Source: Kribbella sp. CA-293567 (GTDB lineage: Bacteria; Actinomycetota; Actinomycetes; Propionibacteriales; Kribbellaceae). Taken from it: a DNA stretch of 64,000 bases. Below the pieces are notes generated by a model. That model saw only the letters and a list, made by a program, of their open reading frames with translations, searched no databases and was not told the origin of the DNA. The DNA is taken from contig NZ_CP114065.1 in the NCBI RefSeq assembly GCF_027627575.1, forward strand, positions 2,976,001 through 3,040,000, read 5' to 3'. A program made the position numbers and the translations under genes. Of this stretch, positions 52,401 to 59,638 are shown piece after piece (the first letter of the stretch is position 1; every line of letters begins with the position of its first letter).

Positions 52401-52945
52401 GCGAGAAGTACCGCGACCTGGGGATCAAGGGCTACCAGTTCATGATCGACCAGGCGATGAGCGGACCCTTCGGCTGGTGGGAAGGTGTCGACTACCCGGA
52501 CGCGAAGTCGCCGTGGGACGTCGGCCACGCCCGCGGTGGCGGTGGTTCGAACCAGCACATGTGGGGCCAGTCCACCAACACGAAGGTGCTGTTCGACTCG
52601 CTGATCGCGGCCAAGGCCGACGGCTCGCTGGTGATCGGCCGCGGCGTACCGGACGAGTGGGTCCGCAAGAACGAGAAGATTGCCATTGACAACTATCCGG
52701 TTGCCGATGGCAAGCGGGTCGGCTACCGGCTGACCACCTCGGGCAGGACGGTGTCGATCGAGCTGACCGGCGATCGGGTGCCAGGGCACAGCATCGAGCT
52801 CCCGGCACTGAAGAACAACGTCGCAGGAGTCTCGGTCAAGGACGCACAAGTCGACGAGGCGGCCGGCACGGTCTTCGTGCCGACCGGCACCACCCGGGTG
52901 ACCATCACCCTGCGCAAAGAGATGCCGGCAGCCGCCACTCGCTGA
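49478..52945 (+). CDS. Very large secreted glycoside hydrolase-like protein
   Basis: A 1155-residue exported protein (signal peptide TRIKLLAAITAGALLLPALT...SLPAASA). Residues ~35-215 and ~225-415 are two copies of one beta-sandwich module (each begins MDL-W-HL and ends with a GNVSL/GNVTL strand), probably carbohydrate-binding. Residues ~420-490 are a helical linker. The rest looks like an (alpha/alpha)6 six-hairpin glycosidase: NYKxY-type Tyr/Trp helices, EMFDHDTIGIV, YWTIDNWSALAG, NWASMFLFGRWAWDG, WWEGVDYPD. A small beta domain ends it. The GH family and substrate are not recognised. Confidence 0.8.
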   Translation: MRTRIKLLAAITAGALLLPALTSLPAASAPPSNPFVVNAETLPNGTGAAGAMDLTTYGELDWVHLTGTATERKAAVTPSITVDNLYPAAGQTTLGDSPVAFRWSDGTATPSASGITTGGVFNYDNSTVGDATAHEAGYRITVAPADSPRRLVFVGGVWQARGTVTVAAADGGGTAYTTKISASDSPAVKRYTVTIRPGEGVVVTTRFTEKLQAAGNVSLSAVALSRMAPVDGPGFTATAPPVSMDLAAEGPSDWLHLDGSTINRRAVVPAGTPRLAVANRQAGAAIGAQNDNPVTYSWTKGTPTDTQSGSRQGGIFFVDGSNPAMVGVDLTAPYGYDLTVPAAPSGRTVRFVSGAWRSTATVSVYLNGASAPAYVSSDLVSTGGSVTRLFELTLGAGDSARITAQVQRKIDASGNVTLAGVTQAETSATAYRDLTRALLDQIGAADLNAASEAARQQLDAEIASATALIADGTADRNELRLTHLLLKAAFDEAQASAAGAEYTNVTYPGLTSSFGWEGDLNAPIAFIDGSYRLRSRGNALITFGVPNVPGKIKWSNAEGYLPAFVSEYAKDGLQTKVENFADLVVIGGNRFEVAYSRMTVTNTTTAEGRLPRVSNLLTPLNAAAAPAVTTIGAGQTVVRDYAVAADRFGAAYDWPSAQQLQQAGALNKHYKNMRSYWNNRLAAIAQITKLPDERLVNAYKAGYIYTLIIRDDIDGAKRLHVGENGYDEMFDHDTIGIVATLLTIGDFSYAQEYLATLPAQLQYDDAKWKYSWPYALYLQRTGDKEFVRSKFETIKKNTHMIETDRIDGGKGIIKQTFAIDSLGYWTIDNWSALAGLTTYRYLATALGETQEAAWAKAEYDDLLRVATARIDQTMQQYDLDYLPISMIEPNETGPRKDPRDANWASMFLFGRWAWDGYLFGAEQTGTMFDKIDDTYTHGFDRRKDVSDTIYNFGGYPHGYFSSAYNAGYGSAALRGEKYRDLGIKGYQFMIDQAMSGPFGWWEGVDYPDAKSPWDVGHARGGGGSNQHMWGQSTNTKVLFDSLIAAKADGSLVIGRGVPDEWVRKNEKIAIDNYPVADGKRVGYRLTTSGRTVSIELTGDRVPGHSIELPALKNNVAGVSVKDAQVDEAAGTVFVPTGTTRVTITLRKEMPAAATR

Positions 52946-52952
52946 GCCATTC

Positions 52953-52993
52953 GGACCTGCGCTGCCGTCCGATCAAGTCGGCAGCGCAGGTCC
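52953..52993. terminator. Bidirectional terminator hairpin
   Basis: GGACCTGCGCTGCCG (52953-52967) pairs perfectly with 52979-52993, a 15-bp stem with an 11-base loop, between the convergent glycosidase and ABC ATPase genes. Confidence 0.8.
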
Positions 52994-53005
52994 GGCACGT
53001 CGTGG

Positions 53006-53602
53006 CTACCCGTCGAGCAGGATCACGCGATCAGTGACAGCCGCCAGGAGGTCCTGGTCGTGCGAGATAGCCAGTACGCCGATGTCACCGGTGCGGGCTT
53101 GCTCGAGCAGGAGGTGCCAGATGCGGGCCTGGGTGATCGGGTCGAGGCTGGCGCTGATCTCGTCGGCGACGAGGTAGGCCGGGTCGGTGAGCAGAGCGCG
53201 GGCGAGGTTGACGCGCTGGAGTTCGCCGCCGCTGATCTCGTGCGGGAAGCGGCCGAGCCACTCGGGACGGACCAGTTCGGGATCGACGGCCTCGAGCTCG
53301 GCCGGCTCGGCGCCGCTCTCGGCGAGGATGTCGCGGACCCGCCACTGCGGGTTCATCGCGCGTTCGGGGTGTTGCAGAACCAGTTGGACGGGATGGGGGC
53401 CGACGCGGTCGGCGTCCAGCAGGATCTCGCCCCGGTCCGGAGTTAGCAGGCCCGCGAGCAGGCGGCCGATGGTGCTCTTGCCGGAGCCGCTCGGGCCGCA
53501 GAGGCCGACGATCTCGCCGGGAGCGACGGACAGGGAGATGTCCTGGACGATCCACGGTCGGCGACGGTCGTAGCGGAACCAGAGGTCCTTGGCGGTCAGC
53601 AC
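53006..53602 (-). CDS. ABC transporter ATP-binding protein (peptide/nickel type, second ATPase)
   Basis: A 198-residue short ATPase. Walker A is GPSGSGKST, signature ISGGELQRVNLARAL, Walker B YLVADEISASLD, switch ISHD. It lacks the C-terminal oligopeptide-transporter domain, making it shorter than DppF/NikE. GTG 53602 overlaps the TGC-TGA end of the first ATPase gene, with GGAGGAG upstream. It is the last gene of a five-gene importer operon (57834 down to 53006). Confidence 0.9.
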   Translation of the reverse strand: MLTAKDLWFRYDRRRPWIVQDISLSVAPGEIVGLCGPSGSGKSTIGRLLAGLLTPDRGEILLDADRVGPHPVQLVLQHPERAMNPQWRVRDILAESGAEPAELEAVDPELVRPEWLGRFPHEISGGELQRVNLARALLTDPAYLVADEISASLDPITQARIWHLLLEQARTGDIGVLAISHDQDLLAAVTDRVILLDG

Positions 53603-54402
53603 GGTTGCTCCTCCGGCAGCTTGAAGCCGTTTCCTGGTAGGGCCCGCCACAACGCTCTTGTGTACGGGTTGAGCAGACCATCGCCGTCACCGGTGAAGGC
53701 TGACGGAGCGGCGGTGTCGATCGTCCTGCCTTCCCGGCAGATCACCACCTTGTCGGCGACTTCGAGGGCGCCTCGAAGCTCATGAGTGATCAGTACGACG
53801 GCCCGCCCGCCGTCCGCCAGCCCCCGAAACTCCTGCAGCACGCCGGCCACATCGGCCGGAGGCAAACCCGGGGTCGGCTCGTCGGCAATGACCAGGTGCG
53901 GGTCACCCATAGTGGCCATCGACACCAGCACCCGGCGGATCATGCCGCCCGACAACTCGTGGGGATAGCGGTCGAGCACCTCAGGCCCGAGGCCGCGGCC
54001 CGCCAACGCTGTCGCGGCCACTCGACGGGCGTCCGCATGCCCCGCGAGCTGAGCCGAACGGCGTACCTGCCGGCCGATCTTCGCCACCGGATCCAAGTAG
54101 TCGACAGACTGAGGCAGCAGCGCGATCTCACGACCGGCAAGCTTCTTTCGGGCAGCCGAATCGAGCGGTACGCCGTCGTACGTGATCGTCCCGGTCTCGG
54201 CGGCGTTCGGCGGCAGCATCCCCAGTACTGCGTGTGCCAGCAACGTCTTGCCCGCGCCGGAAGCGCCGACCAGTGCCACCACTTCGCCCCGCTCGGCCGT
54301 CAGGTCCATTCCCGCCAGCGCGACGACCTCGCGTCGCCGCAGGCCGCGCTCGTACTGGACGAACGAGACGGTCAGCTCCTTGATGCTCAGCAGCGGGCTC
54401 AC
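53596..54402 (-). CDS. ABC transporter ATP-binding protein (peptide/nickel type, first ATPase)
   Basis: A 268-residue ATPase. Walker A GASGAGKTL, signature LSGGMIRRVLVSMA, Walker B LVIADEPTPGLP, switch THEL. The Walker B neighbourhood (PGLPP) differs from the usual PTTALD. Start GTG 54402 overlaps the permease stop. It pairs with the ATPase at 53006 to power the two permeases. Confidence 0.9.
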   Translation of the reverse strand: MSPLLSIKELTVSFVQYERGLRRREVVALAGMDLTAERGEVVALVGASGAGKTLLAHAVLGMLPPNAAETGTITYDGVPLDSAARKKLAGREIALLPQSVDYLDPVAKIGRQVRRSAQLAGHADARRVAATALAGRGLGPEVLDRYPHELSGGMIRRVLVSMATMGDPHLVIADEPTPGLPPADVAGVLQEFRGLADGGRAVVLITHELRGALEVADKVVICREGRTIDTAAPSAFTGDGDGLLNPYTRALWRALPGNGFKLPEEQPC

Positions 54403-55259
54403 AGGTGATGACTCCGGGGATCGAGGAGGGCCCTGGTGTTCTCACCGATGGCGTCGACCAGCTTGACGATCACCAGCAGACAAAGACCGGGCAGTACGGC
54501 GAGCCACCAGGCTCCGGCCGACAGGAAGCGCATCGACTCCGCCAGCAGTACGCCGATCGACGGCTCGGCAGGGTCCACGCCGAGGCCGAGGAACGACAGG
54601 GCGGCCTCGTGCAGAATCGCGTGCGGGAACAACAGGACGGTACCGACCAGGAAGTGGCCGACCAGCTGCGGCGCCACGTGCCGGCGGGCGATCCACCAAC
54701 GGCCGCGACCGAGTTGCCGCGACATCGCGACGTAGTCCGACGAGACGAGCTGGCGGGCATGCCCACGCAGTACGCGGGTCAGGGTCGGCCAGTGCGTGAC
54801 AGCCACCGCGATGACGACCGCTCGGGTGCCGCCGCCCAGCGCGAAGGCGAGCAGGATCAGCAGGACCAGGTGCGGAAGCGCCAGGAAGAGGTCGACCAGC
54901 CAGGTGACCGCGCGATCCACCACCCGCCCGCCGACCGCCGCGGCACAGGCCATCACCATGGCCAGCACGCCGGACACCAGTGCGGCGGAGACCCCGACGA
55001 CAAGGCTGAGTCGCAAGCCGGACAGGACGCGGGCGAACATGTCGCGGCCGAGGCGGTCGGTGCCGAAGAGATGCTGCCACGACGGCCTCAGGTTGCGCGC
55101 GGCAAGCTCGGTGCCGCCCGCCGCGTCGACCGACAGAGTGCCCGCTATCGCGACCCCGACGACGACGGTCAGCGAGAGCCCGAGGTAGCCGAGAGTGCGG
55201 CGTCGCCGGTCGCCGAACCAGCCGCGCCGTTCGACCTCACCGACCACCAGATCGGTCAT
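54399..55259 (-). CDS. ABC transporter permease (DppC/NikC-like)
   Basis: A 286-residue membrane protein with about six helices. The N-terminal region and the LFGTDRLGRDMFARVLSGLRLSLVVG motif are diagnostic of the DppC family. Stop and start overlap both neighbours (ATGA-type), so translation is coupled through the operon. It forms the channel with the DppB-like partner. Confidence 0.92.
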   Translation of the reverse strand: MTDLVVGEVERRGWFGDRRRRTLGYLGLSLTVVVGVAIAGTLSVDAAGGTELAARNLRPSWQHLFGTDRLGRDMFARVLSGLRLSLVVGVSAALVSGVLAMVMACAAAVGGRVVDRAVTWLVDLFLALPHLVLLILLAFALGGGTRAVVIAVAVTHWPTLTRVLRGHARQLVSSDYVAMSRQLGRGRWWIARRHVAPQLVGHFLVGTVLLFPHAILHEAALSFLGLGVDPAEPSIGVLLAESMRFLSAGAWWLAVLPGLCLLVIVKLVDAIGENTRALLDPRSHHL

Positions 55260-56242
55260 CGGGCCACCTCCAGTTGCCGCGTGCGCGGATCCAGCAGTCC
55301 GTGCAGAACATCACCCAGCTGGTTGCCCGTGTAGACGAACACGGTGGTGAACAAAGCGATCCCGAGCAGGAGCGGGACGTCCTGCCCGAGGGCCGCTGCC
55401 GTGGTCGCCGCGCCGAGGCCGGGGTACGAGAAGACCTGCTCGGCGAGCAGCGATCCGCCGAAGAGTTCACCCAGCGAGCTGAACTGAAGCAGCAAGGCGG
55501 GGCCGGCGGCGTTGCGGAGTACGCGGTGGACGACCAGGCCGGTGGTGCTCTCACCCTGGGCCCGGGCGAAGGCGATGTAGTCGCTCGACATCGCGACGGC
55601 GACGGCCTGCCGGGTGTGCAACACCACCGGCGCGATACCGACCAGGCTCAGCGTGACAGCCGGGAGCAGCAAGTGGTGCAGCCGGTCGAGGATGCCGACC
55701 TCGCCGGCAAGCTGACCGACCGGTACGGCGCAGCACACCGGCATCCACTGCAACGACACCGAGAACGCGTAGAGCAGCAGCAGCCCGACCCAGAAGGTCG
55801 GCGCCGACGCCAGCGTGTACGCCCACCAGGTGATGGCTCGGTCGGCCCACCGGCCCCGTTGCAGACCGGCGACGAGACCGAGGCCGAAACCGATCACTCC
55901 CGACAGGCACCAGGCGACCGCCATCAGGGCGAGGCTGGTCAGGAACTTGCCGGCGATCACGTCGGCGACGGGTTGGTTGAAGGTGTGCGACTGGCCGAGA
56001 TCGCCGCGGACGACCTGCGACAGCCAGCTGCCGAACCGTTCGAGTGGCGGGTCGTTCAAACCCCAGCGCTCGGCGATCTGGGCGCGCTGCTCGGGCCCGA
56101 TCGCGGCGATGTCCGCGCCGACGTAGGCGTCCACCGGATCGACCGGGGAGCCCATCATCAGCGCGAACGACGCCGCGGCCACGGCCGCCAGGAGGAACAA
56201 CAGCCTGACCAGCCGGCCCACAACGTTGGTCAGCAAGTCCAT
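55256..56242 (-). CDS. ABC transporter permease (DppB/NikB-like)
   Basis: A 328-residue permease with six helices. The DppB pattern is seen: LGQSHTFNQPVADVI, the inner-loop VLLHTRQAVAVAMSSDYIAFARAQG (EAA region) and FSYPGLGAATTAAALGQDVPLLLG. The start ATG 56242 lies inside the end of the substrate-binding protein gene, overlapping by 13 bases. Confidence 0.92.
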   Translation of the reverse strand: MDLLTNVVGRLVRLLFLLAAVAAASFALMMGSPVDPVDAYVGADIAAIGPEQRAQIAERWGLNDPPLERFGSWLSQVVRGDLGQSHTFNQPVADVIAGKFLTSLALMAVAWCLSGVIGFGLGLVAGLQRGRWADRAITWWAYTLASAPTFWVGLLLLYAFSVSLQWMPVCCAVPVGQLAGEVGILDRLHHLLLPAVTLSLVGIAPVVLHTRQAVAVAMSSDYIAFARAQGESTTGLVVHRVLRNAAGPALLLQFSSLGELFGGSLLAEQVFSYPGLGAATTAAALGQDVPLLLGIALFTTVFVYTGNQLGDVLHGLLDPRTRQLEVAR

Positions 56243-57834
56243 CGCCAGCCGGTGATGCCGGCCGTGACCGGCCAGCCGTGGCCGTGCGGCTCGATCTGCG
56301 GCTTGCCGATGTCCAGGCAGTCGCTGACGAAGTAGGTGTGCTGGAGATTGACCAGCCAGGCCCAGGCGGCATCGCCGGACGGACCGAACCCGTTGCCGTC
56401 GGCATCGCGCTGCGCGGCCTTCCAGTACTTCGTCGCGGCGTCCTGGGTGGTCGCCGCCATCGCCGCGTCGAGGTTCTTCTGCACTACGGGGTTCGAGTAG
56501 AAGCCGGTGTTCCAGTACTCCGTACCGGCCTGCGCCGACGAGTAGAGGTTGTACATCTCACTCGGGTCGTGGCTGCCCCAGCCGAACAGTACGGCGTCGA
56601 CGTGTTTGCGCTTGTCGATCACGTCCCAGGCCACGCCCTGCGCCTTGATCTGAATGCCGACAGGCTTGAGCATGTCGGCCACACTCAGCGCGAGTCCCTG
56701 CCGCAGTGTGTCGTCGGCCGGGTAGAGCAAGGCGAAAGCCGCCTTGACGCCGTTGCGCTCGCGGACGCCGTCGCGGTCGATCCAGCCCGCCGCGTCCAGG
56801 ATCGCCTTCGCCTTTGCCGGGTCGTTGTCCTGGATCGCCGAGGCCGGCTCGTACCACGGCATGCCGTCGACCGGCCCGGTCGCGGGGGAGCCGTAGCCCT
56901 CCAGGACGCCTTCCACCAGAGCGTCGCGGTCGACCGCGTAGTTGACCGCCTGCCGGATCGCTTGGTCGGAGGTGACGTCGTTGCCGATCGGCAGACCGGC
57001 CTTCGACTTCTGGCCGGTGTCCGGAACGGTGGGGAACATCAGGCCCCGGTTGTCGACCGACTGCACCGGAACCAGCCTCATCCCCGGCGCTGTGGTCCTG
57101 GCCAGCCCCGACGGGACGGCGGCCATCGCCACCTGACCCGCCTTCGCGGCCGCCAGGGTGGCGTCCTCCGCGGTGAAGGTGAACACGACCCGCTGGAAGG
57201 CCGGCTTGGTGCCGTAGTAGGCGTCGTTGCGCTGGACGATCAGCTGCTGGCCCTCGTCCCACTGGACGAAGGTGAACGGCCCGGAGCCGATCGGCTTGCG
57301 GGCATAATCCTTGCCATGGGCATGTTTCGGCACGATGCCCAGGGAGATCAGCCGGTTGACGAAGGTGCTCTGCGGTCGGCTGAGCCGCAGCTCGACGGTG
57401 TCGTTGTCAAGGGCAACTGCCTTCGCGAGCGCGGTGACATCGGTCAGCCCGCCGCTTCTGGCCGCGGTGCTGAAGGTGTACGCGACGTCCTCGGCGGTCA
57501 CCGGCCGGCCGTCGCTGAACTCGGCGTCGTTGCGCAGGTCAACGGTCCAGACCAGCCCGTCGGCGCTGACCGAGTGCTTGGTGGCGAGATCGTTGACGAC
57601 CTTGAGCTCGGCGTCCCGGGCGAGCAGCGTCGACTGGAACAACGGTGATCCGTACCGGCCCCAGCCGAGAGTCGGGTCATAGCCGTCCTCCGACTCACCG
57701 CCGATCGCCAGCCGGAGCTCGTCCGCCGTACCGCCGGAACTGCTGCCGGAATCGGCACCGGACATGCAGGCGGTCAGCACCGCCGACGCAGCCAGTACCG
57801 CCACCGCTGCAGACCACTTCCTGCCCCCACTCAC
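56230..57834 (-). CDS. ABC transporter substrate-binding lipoprotein (family 5)
   Basis: A 534-residue lipoprotein anchored outside the membrane. Signal peptide with lipobox LTAC (Cys23) and a Ser/Gly linker. The mature protein matches SBP family 5 (peptide/nickel/opine): VWTVDLRNDAEFSDGRPVTAEDVAYTF region, later PIGSGPFTF and VDRDALVEGVL. GTG 57834 has GGAGG seven bases upstream; GTG 57837 is equally possible. The ligand (dipeptide, nickel or a metal-chelate) is not clear. It is divergent from the valine operon; the shared gap is highly structured. Confidence 0.92.
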   Translation of the reverse strand: MSGGRKWSAAVAVLAASAVLTACMSGADSGSSSGGTADELRLAIGGESEDGYDPTLGWGRYGSPLFQSTLLARDAELKVVNDLATKHSVSADGLVWTVDLRNDAEFSDGRPVTAEDVAYTFSTAARSGGLTDVTALAKAVALDNDTVELRLSRPQSTFVNRLISLGIVPKHAHGKDYARKPIGSGPFTFVQWDEGQQLIVQRNDAYYGTKPAFQRVVFTFTAEDATLAAAKAGQVAMAAVPSGLARTTAPGMRLVPVQSVDNRGLMFPTVPDTGQKSKAGLPIGNDVTSDQAIRQAVNYAVDRDALVEGVLEGYGSPATGPVDGMPWYEPASAIQDNDPAKAKAILDAAGWIDRDGVRERNGVKAAFALLYPADDTLRQGLALSVADMLKPVGIQIKAQGVAWDVIDKRKHVDAVLFGWGSHDPSEMYNLYSSAQAGTEYWNTGFYSNPVVQKNLDAAMAATTQDAATKYWKAAQRDADGNGFGPSGDAAWAWLVNLQHTYFVSDCLDIGKPQIEPHGHGWPVTAGITGWRWTC

Positions 57835-57932
57835 CACGGACCCTCCAGCCGCTCGCACCGACCGGTAAACCTACTTCTAGATGCGACTCGATCGCAACTG
57901 CCAATCCACCCCTCAGCCCCCCGCCGCAGACC

Positions 57933-57996
57933 TACCCCAGCGGGTAGTGGGTTACCCCCGGTTCGAACCGGGGGTAACCATCCACTCGCTGGGGTA
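57933..57996. repeat. 64-bp near-perfect palindrome
   Basis: The core (57950-57979) is a perfect 30-bp palindrome centred on TTC|GAA. Outer arms TACCCCAGCG (57933-57942) and CGCTGGGGTA (57987-57996) match perfectly around the same centre. Only the 7-base connectors are imperfect. It lies in the divergent gap before the SBP gene. Confidence 0.9.
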
Positions 57997-58008
57997 ACTC
58001 TGCGACGT

Positions 58009-58047
58009 GGGGAGGGCGGGCAGGGGAGGGGGTGGGCTGGGGAGGGG
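58009..58047 (+). other. G-tract cluster (possible tandem G-quadruplex)
   Basis: Eight runs of three to five G within 39 bases, separated by one or two bases. This satisfies the G3+N1-7 rule twice over on the plus strand. Confidence 0.7.
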
Positions 58048-58067
58048 TGCGGTAGATCACGGAGATT

Positions 58068-58105
58068 TAGTAGGACGTCCAGCTATATAGTCGGCCGTCC
58101 TAGTA
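58068..58105. promoter_or_regulatory. 38-bp dyad, candidate operator of the valine operon
   Basis: TAGTAGGACG (58068-58077) and CGTCCTAGTA (58096-58105) are inverted with one mismatch. The centre CTATATAG (58083-58090) is itself palindromic about the same point. It lies 30 bases before the mmsA start and could be a repressor site over the -10 region. Confidence 0.6.
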
Positions 58106-58134
58106 GTTGAGCCCTGACGTACGGGAGAGACACG

Positions 58135-59634
58135 TTGAGTAACGAGCTGAGCCATTTCGTGGCCGGGCAGCACGCGGCGGGGACCTCGGGGCGGTTCGCC
58201 GACGTCTTCGATCCCAATACCGGAGCCGTGCAGGCGCGGGTGCCGTTGGCGAGCAAGGCCGAGGTCGTGGCAGCGATCGACGACGCCGAGCGGGCTCAGC
58301 TGGAGTGGGCCGCGTGGAACCCGCAGCGGCGGGCACGGGTGCTGCTGCGGTTCCTCGACCTGGTCAACCGCGACCTGGAGTCGCTGGCGCGGACCCTGTC
58401 GAGTGAGCACGGCAAGACCGTTCCCGACGCCAAGGGCGACATCCAGCGCGGCCTCGAGGTGATCGAGTTCGCCGCCGGGGGACCGCACCTGCTGAAGGGG
58501 GAGTTCACCAGCGGCGCCGGAACGGGGATCGACGTCTACTCGCTGCGCCAGCCGCTCGGGGTGGTGGCCGGCATCACGCCGTTCAACTTCCCGGCGATGA
58601 TTCCGCTGTGGAAGGCCGGACCTGCTTTGGCGGCCGGCAACTCCTTCATCCTCAAGCCGTCCGAGCGGGACCCCTCGGTGCCGTTGCGGATCGCCGAACT
58701 GTTCCTCGAAGCGGGTCTGCCGGCCGGGGTGTTCAACGTCGTCAACGGGGACAAGGAAGCCGTCGACACGCTGCTGGAGGACGAGCGCGTCCGGGCGGTC
58801 GGCTTCGTCGGGTCGACCCCGATCGCGCAGTACATCTACGAGACCGCGGCCGCGAACGGCAAGCGGGCCCAGTGCTTCGGTGGCGCCAAGAACCACATGA
58901 TCGTGATGCCCGACGCCGATCTCGACGACGTCGCCGACGCGCTGATCGGGGCCGGTTACGGCTCGGCCGGTGAGCGTTGTATGGCGATCTCGGTCGCCGT
59001 ACCGGTCGGGCAGGAGACCGCCGACGCCCTGGTGGCGAAGCTCAAGGAGCGGATCGCCGACCTGACGGTCGGCCACAGCCTGGACGAGAAGGCCGACTAC
59101 GGTCCGCTGGTCACCGCGGAGGCCCGGCAACGGGTGATCGACTACATCGCCGCCGGTGTCGAGGAGGGCGCCGAGCTGCTGGTCGACGGCCGCAACTTCG
59201 TGCTGGCCGGCCACGAGTCGGGCTTCTTCCTCGGTCCGACGCTCTTCGACCGGGTCGGGCCCGGCATGCGGATCTACGACGAGGAGATCTTCGGGCCGGT
59301 CCTGGTGGTGGCGCGCGCCGACACCTACGAGGACGCGCTGCGGCTGCCGAGCGAGCACGAGTACGGCAACGGCGTCTCGATCTTCACCCGCGACGGCGAC
59401 ACCGCCCGCGACTTCACCGCCCGGGTCAACGTCGGCATGGTCGGGGTCAACGTGCCGATCCCGGTGCCGATCGCGTACCACACCTTCGGCGGCTGGAAGC
59501 GGTCCGGTTTCGGTGACCTGAACCAGCACGGTCCCGACTCGTTCCGCTTCTACACCAAGACCAAGACGGTCACGTCGCGGTGGCCGTCCGGCGCCAAAGA
59601 GGGTGCCAGCTTCGTCATCCCGACGATGAGCTGA
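58135..59634 (+). CDS. mmsA: CoA-acylating methylmalonate-semialdehyde dehydrogenase
   Basis: A 499-residue dehydrogenase that turns methylmalonate semialdehyde into propionyl-CoA. The catalytic Cys282 lies in AGERCMAIS, the hallmark of the CoA-dependent family, with Asn in ITPFNFPAM. The start is TTG 58135 with GGGAGAG upstream. It begins a five-gene operon for valine breakdown. The promoter region carries a 38-bp dyad. Confidence 0.95.
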   Translation: MSNELSHFVAGQHAAGTSGRFADVFDPNTGAVQARVPLASKAEVVAAIDDAERAQLEWAAWNPQRRARVLLRFLDLVNRDLESLARTLSSEHGKTVPDAKGDIQRGLEVIEFAAGGPHLLKGEFTSGAGTGIDVYSLRQPLGVVAGITPFNFPAMIPLWKAGPALAAGNSFILKPSERDPSVPLRIAELFLEAGLPAGVFNVVNGDKEAVDTLLEDERVRAVGFVGSTPIAQYIYETAAANGKRAQCFGGAKNHMIVMPDADLDDVADALIGAGYGSAGERCMAISVAVPVGQETADALVAKLKERIADLTVGHSLDEKADYGPLVTAEARQRVIDYIAAGVEEGAELLVDGRNFVLAGHESGFFLGPTLFDRVGPGMRIYDEEIFGPVLVVARADTYEDALRLPSEHEYGNGVSIFTRDGDTARDFTARVNVGMVGVNVPIPVPIAYHTFGGWKRSGFGDLNQHGPDSFRFYTKTKTVTSRWPSGAKEGASFVIPTMS

Positions 59635-59638
59635 CCCG

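Noticed and set aside
50150-52849. 899-codon open frame on the minus strand inside the glycosidase gene
   Set aside because: It is antisense to a protein with signal peptide and domains. Its product is Arg/Val/Gly-rich without motifs, an effect of high GC.
57933-57996. tRNA gene (because GGTTCGAACC looks like a T-arm)
   Set aside because: No acceptor, D or anticodon stems can be drawn around it, and the sequence is a symmetric palindrome.
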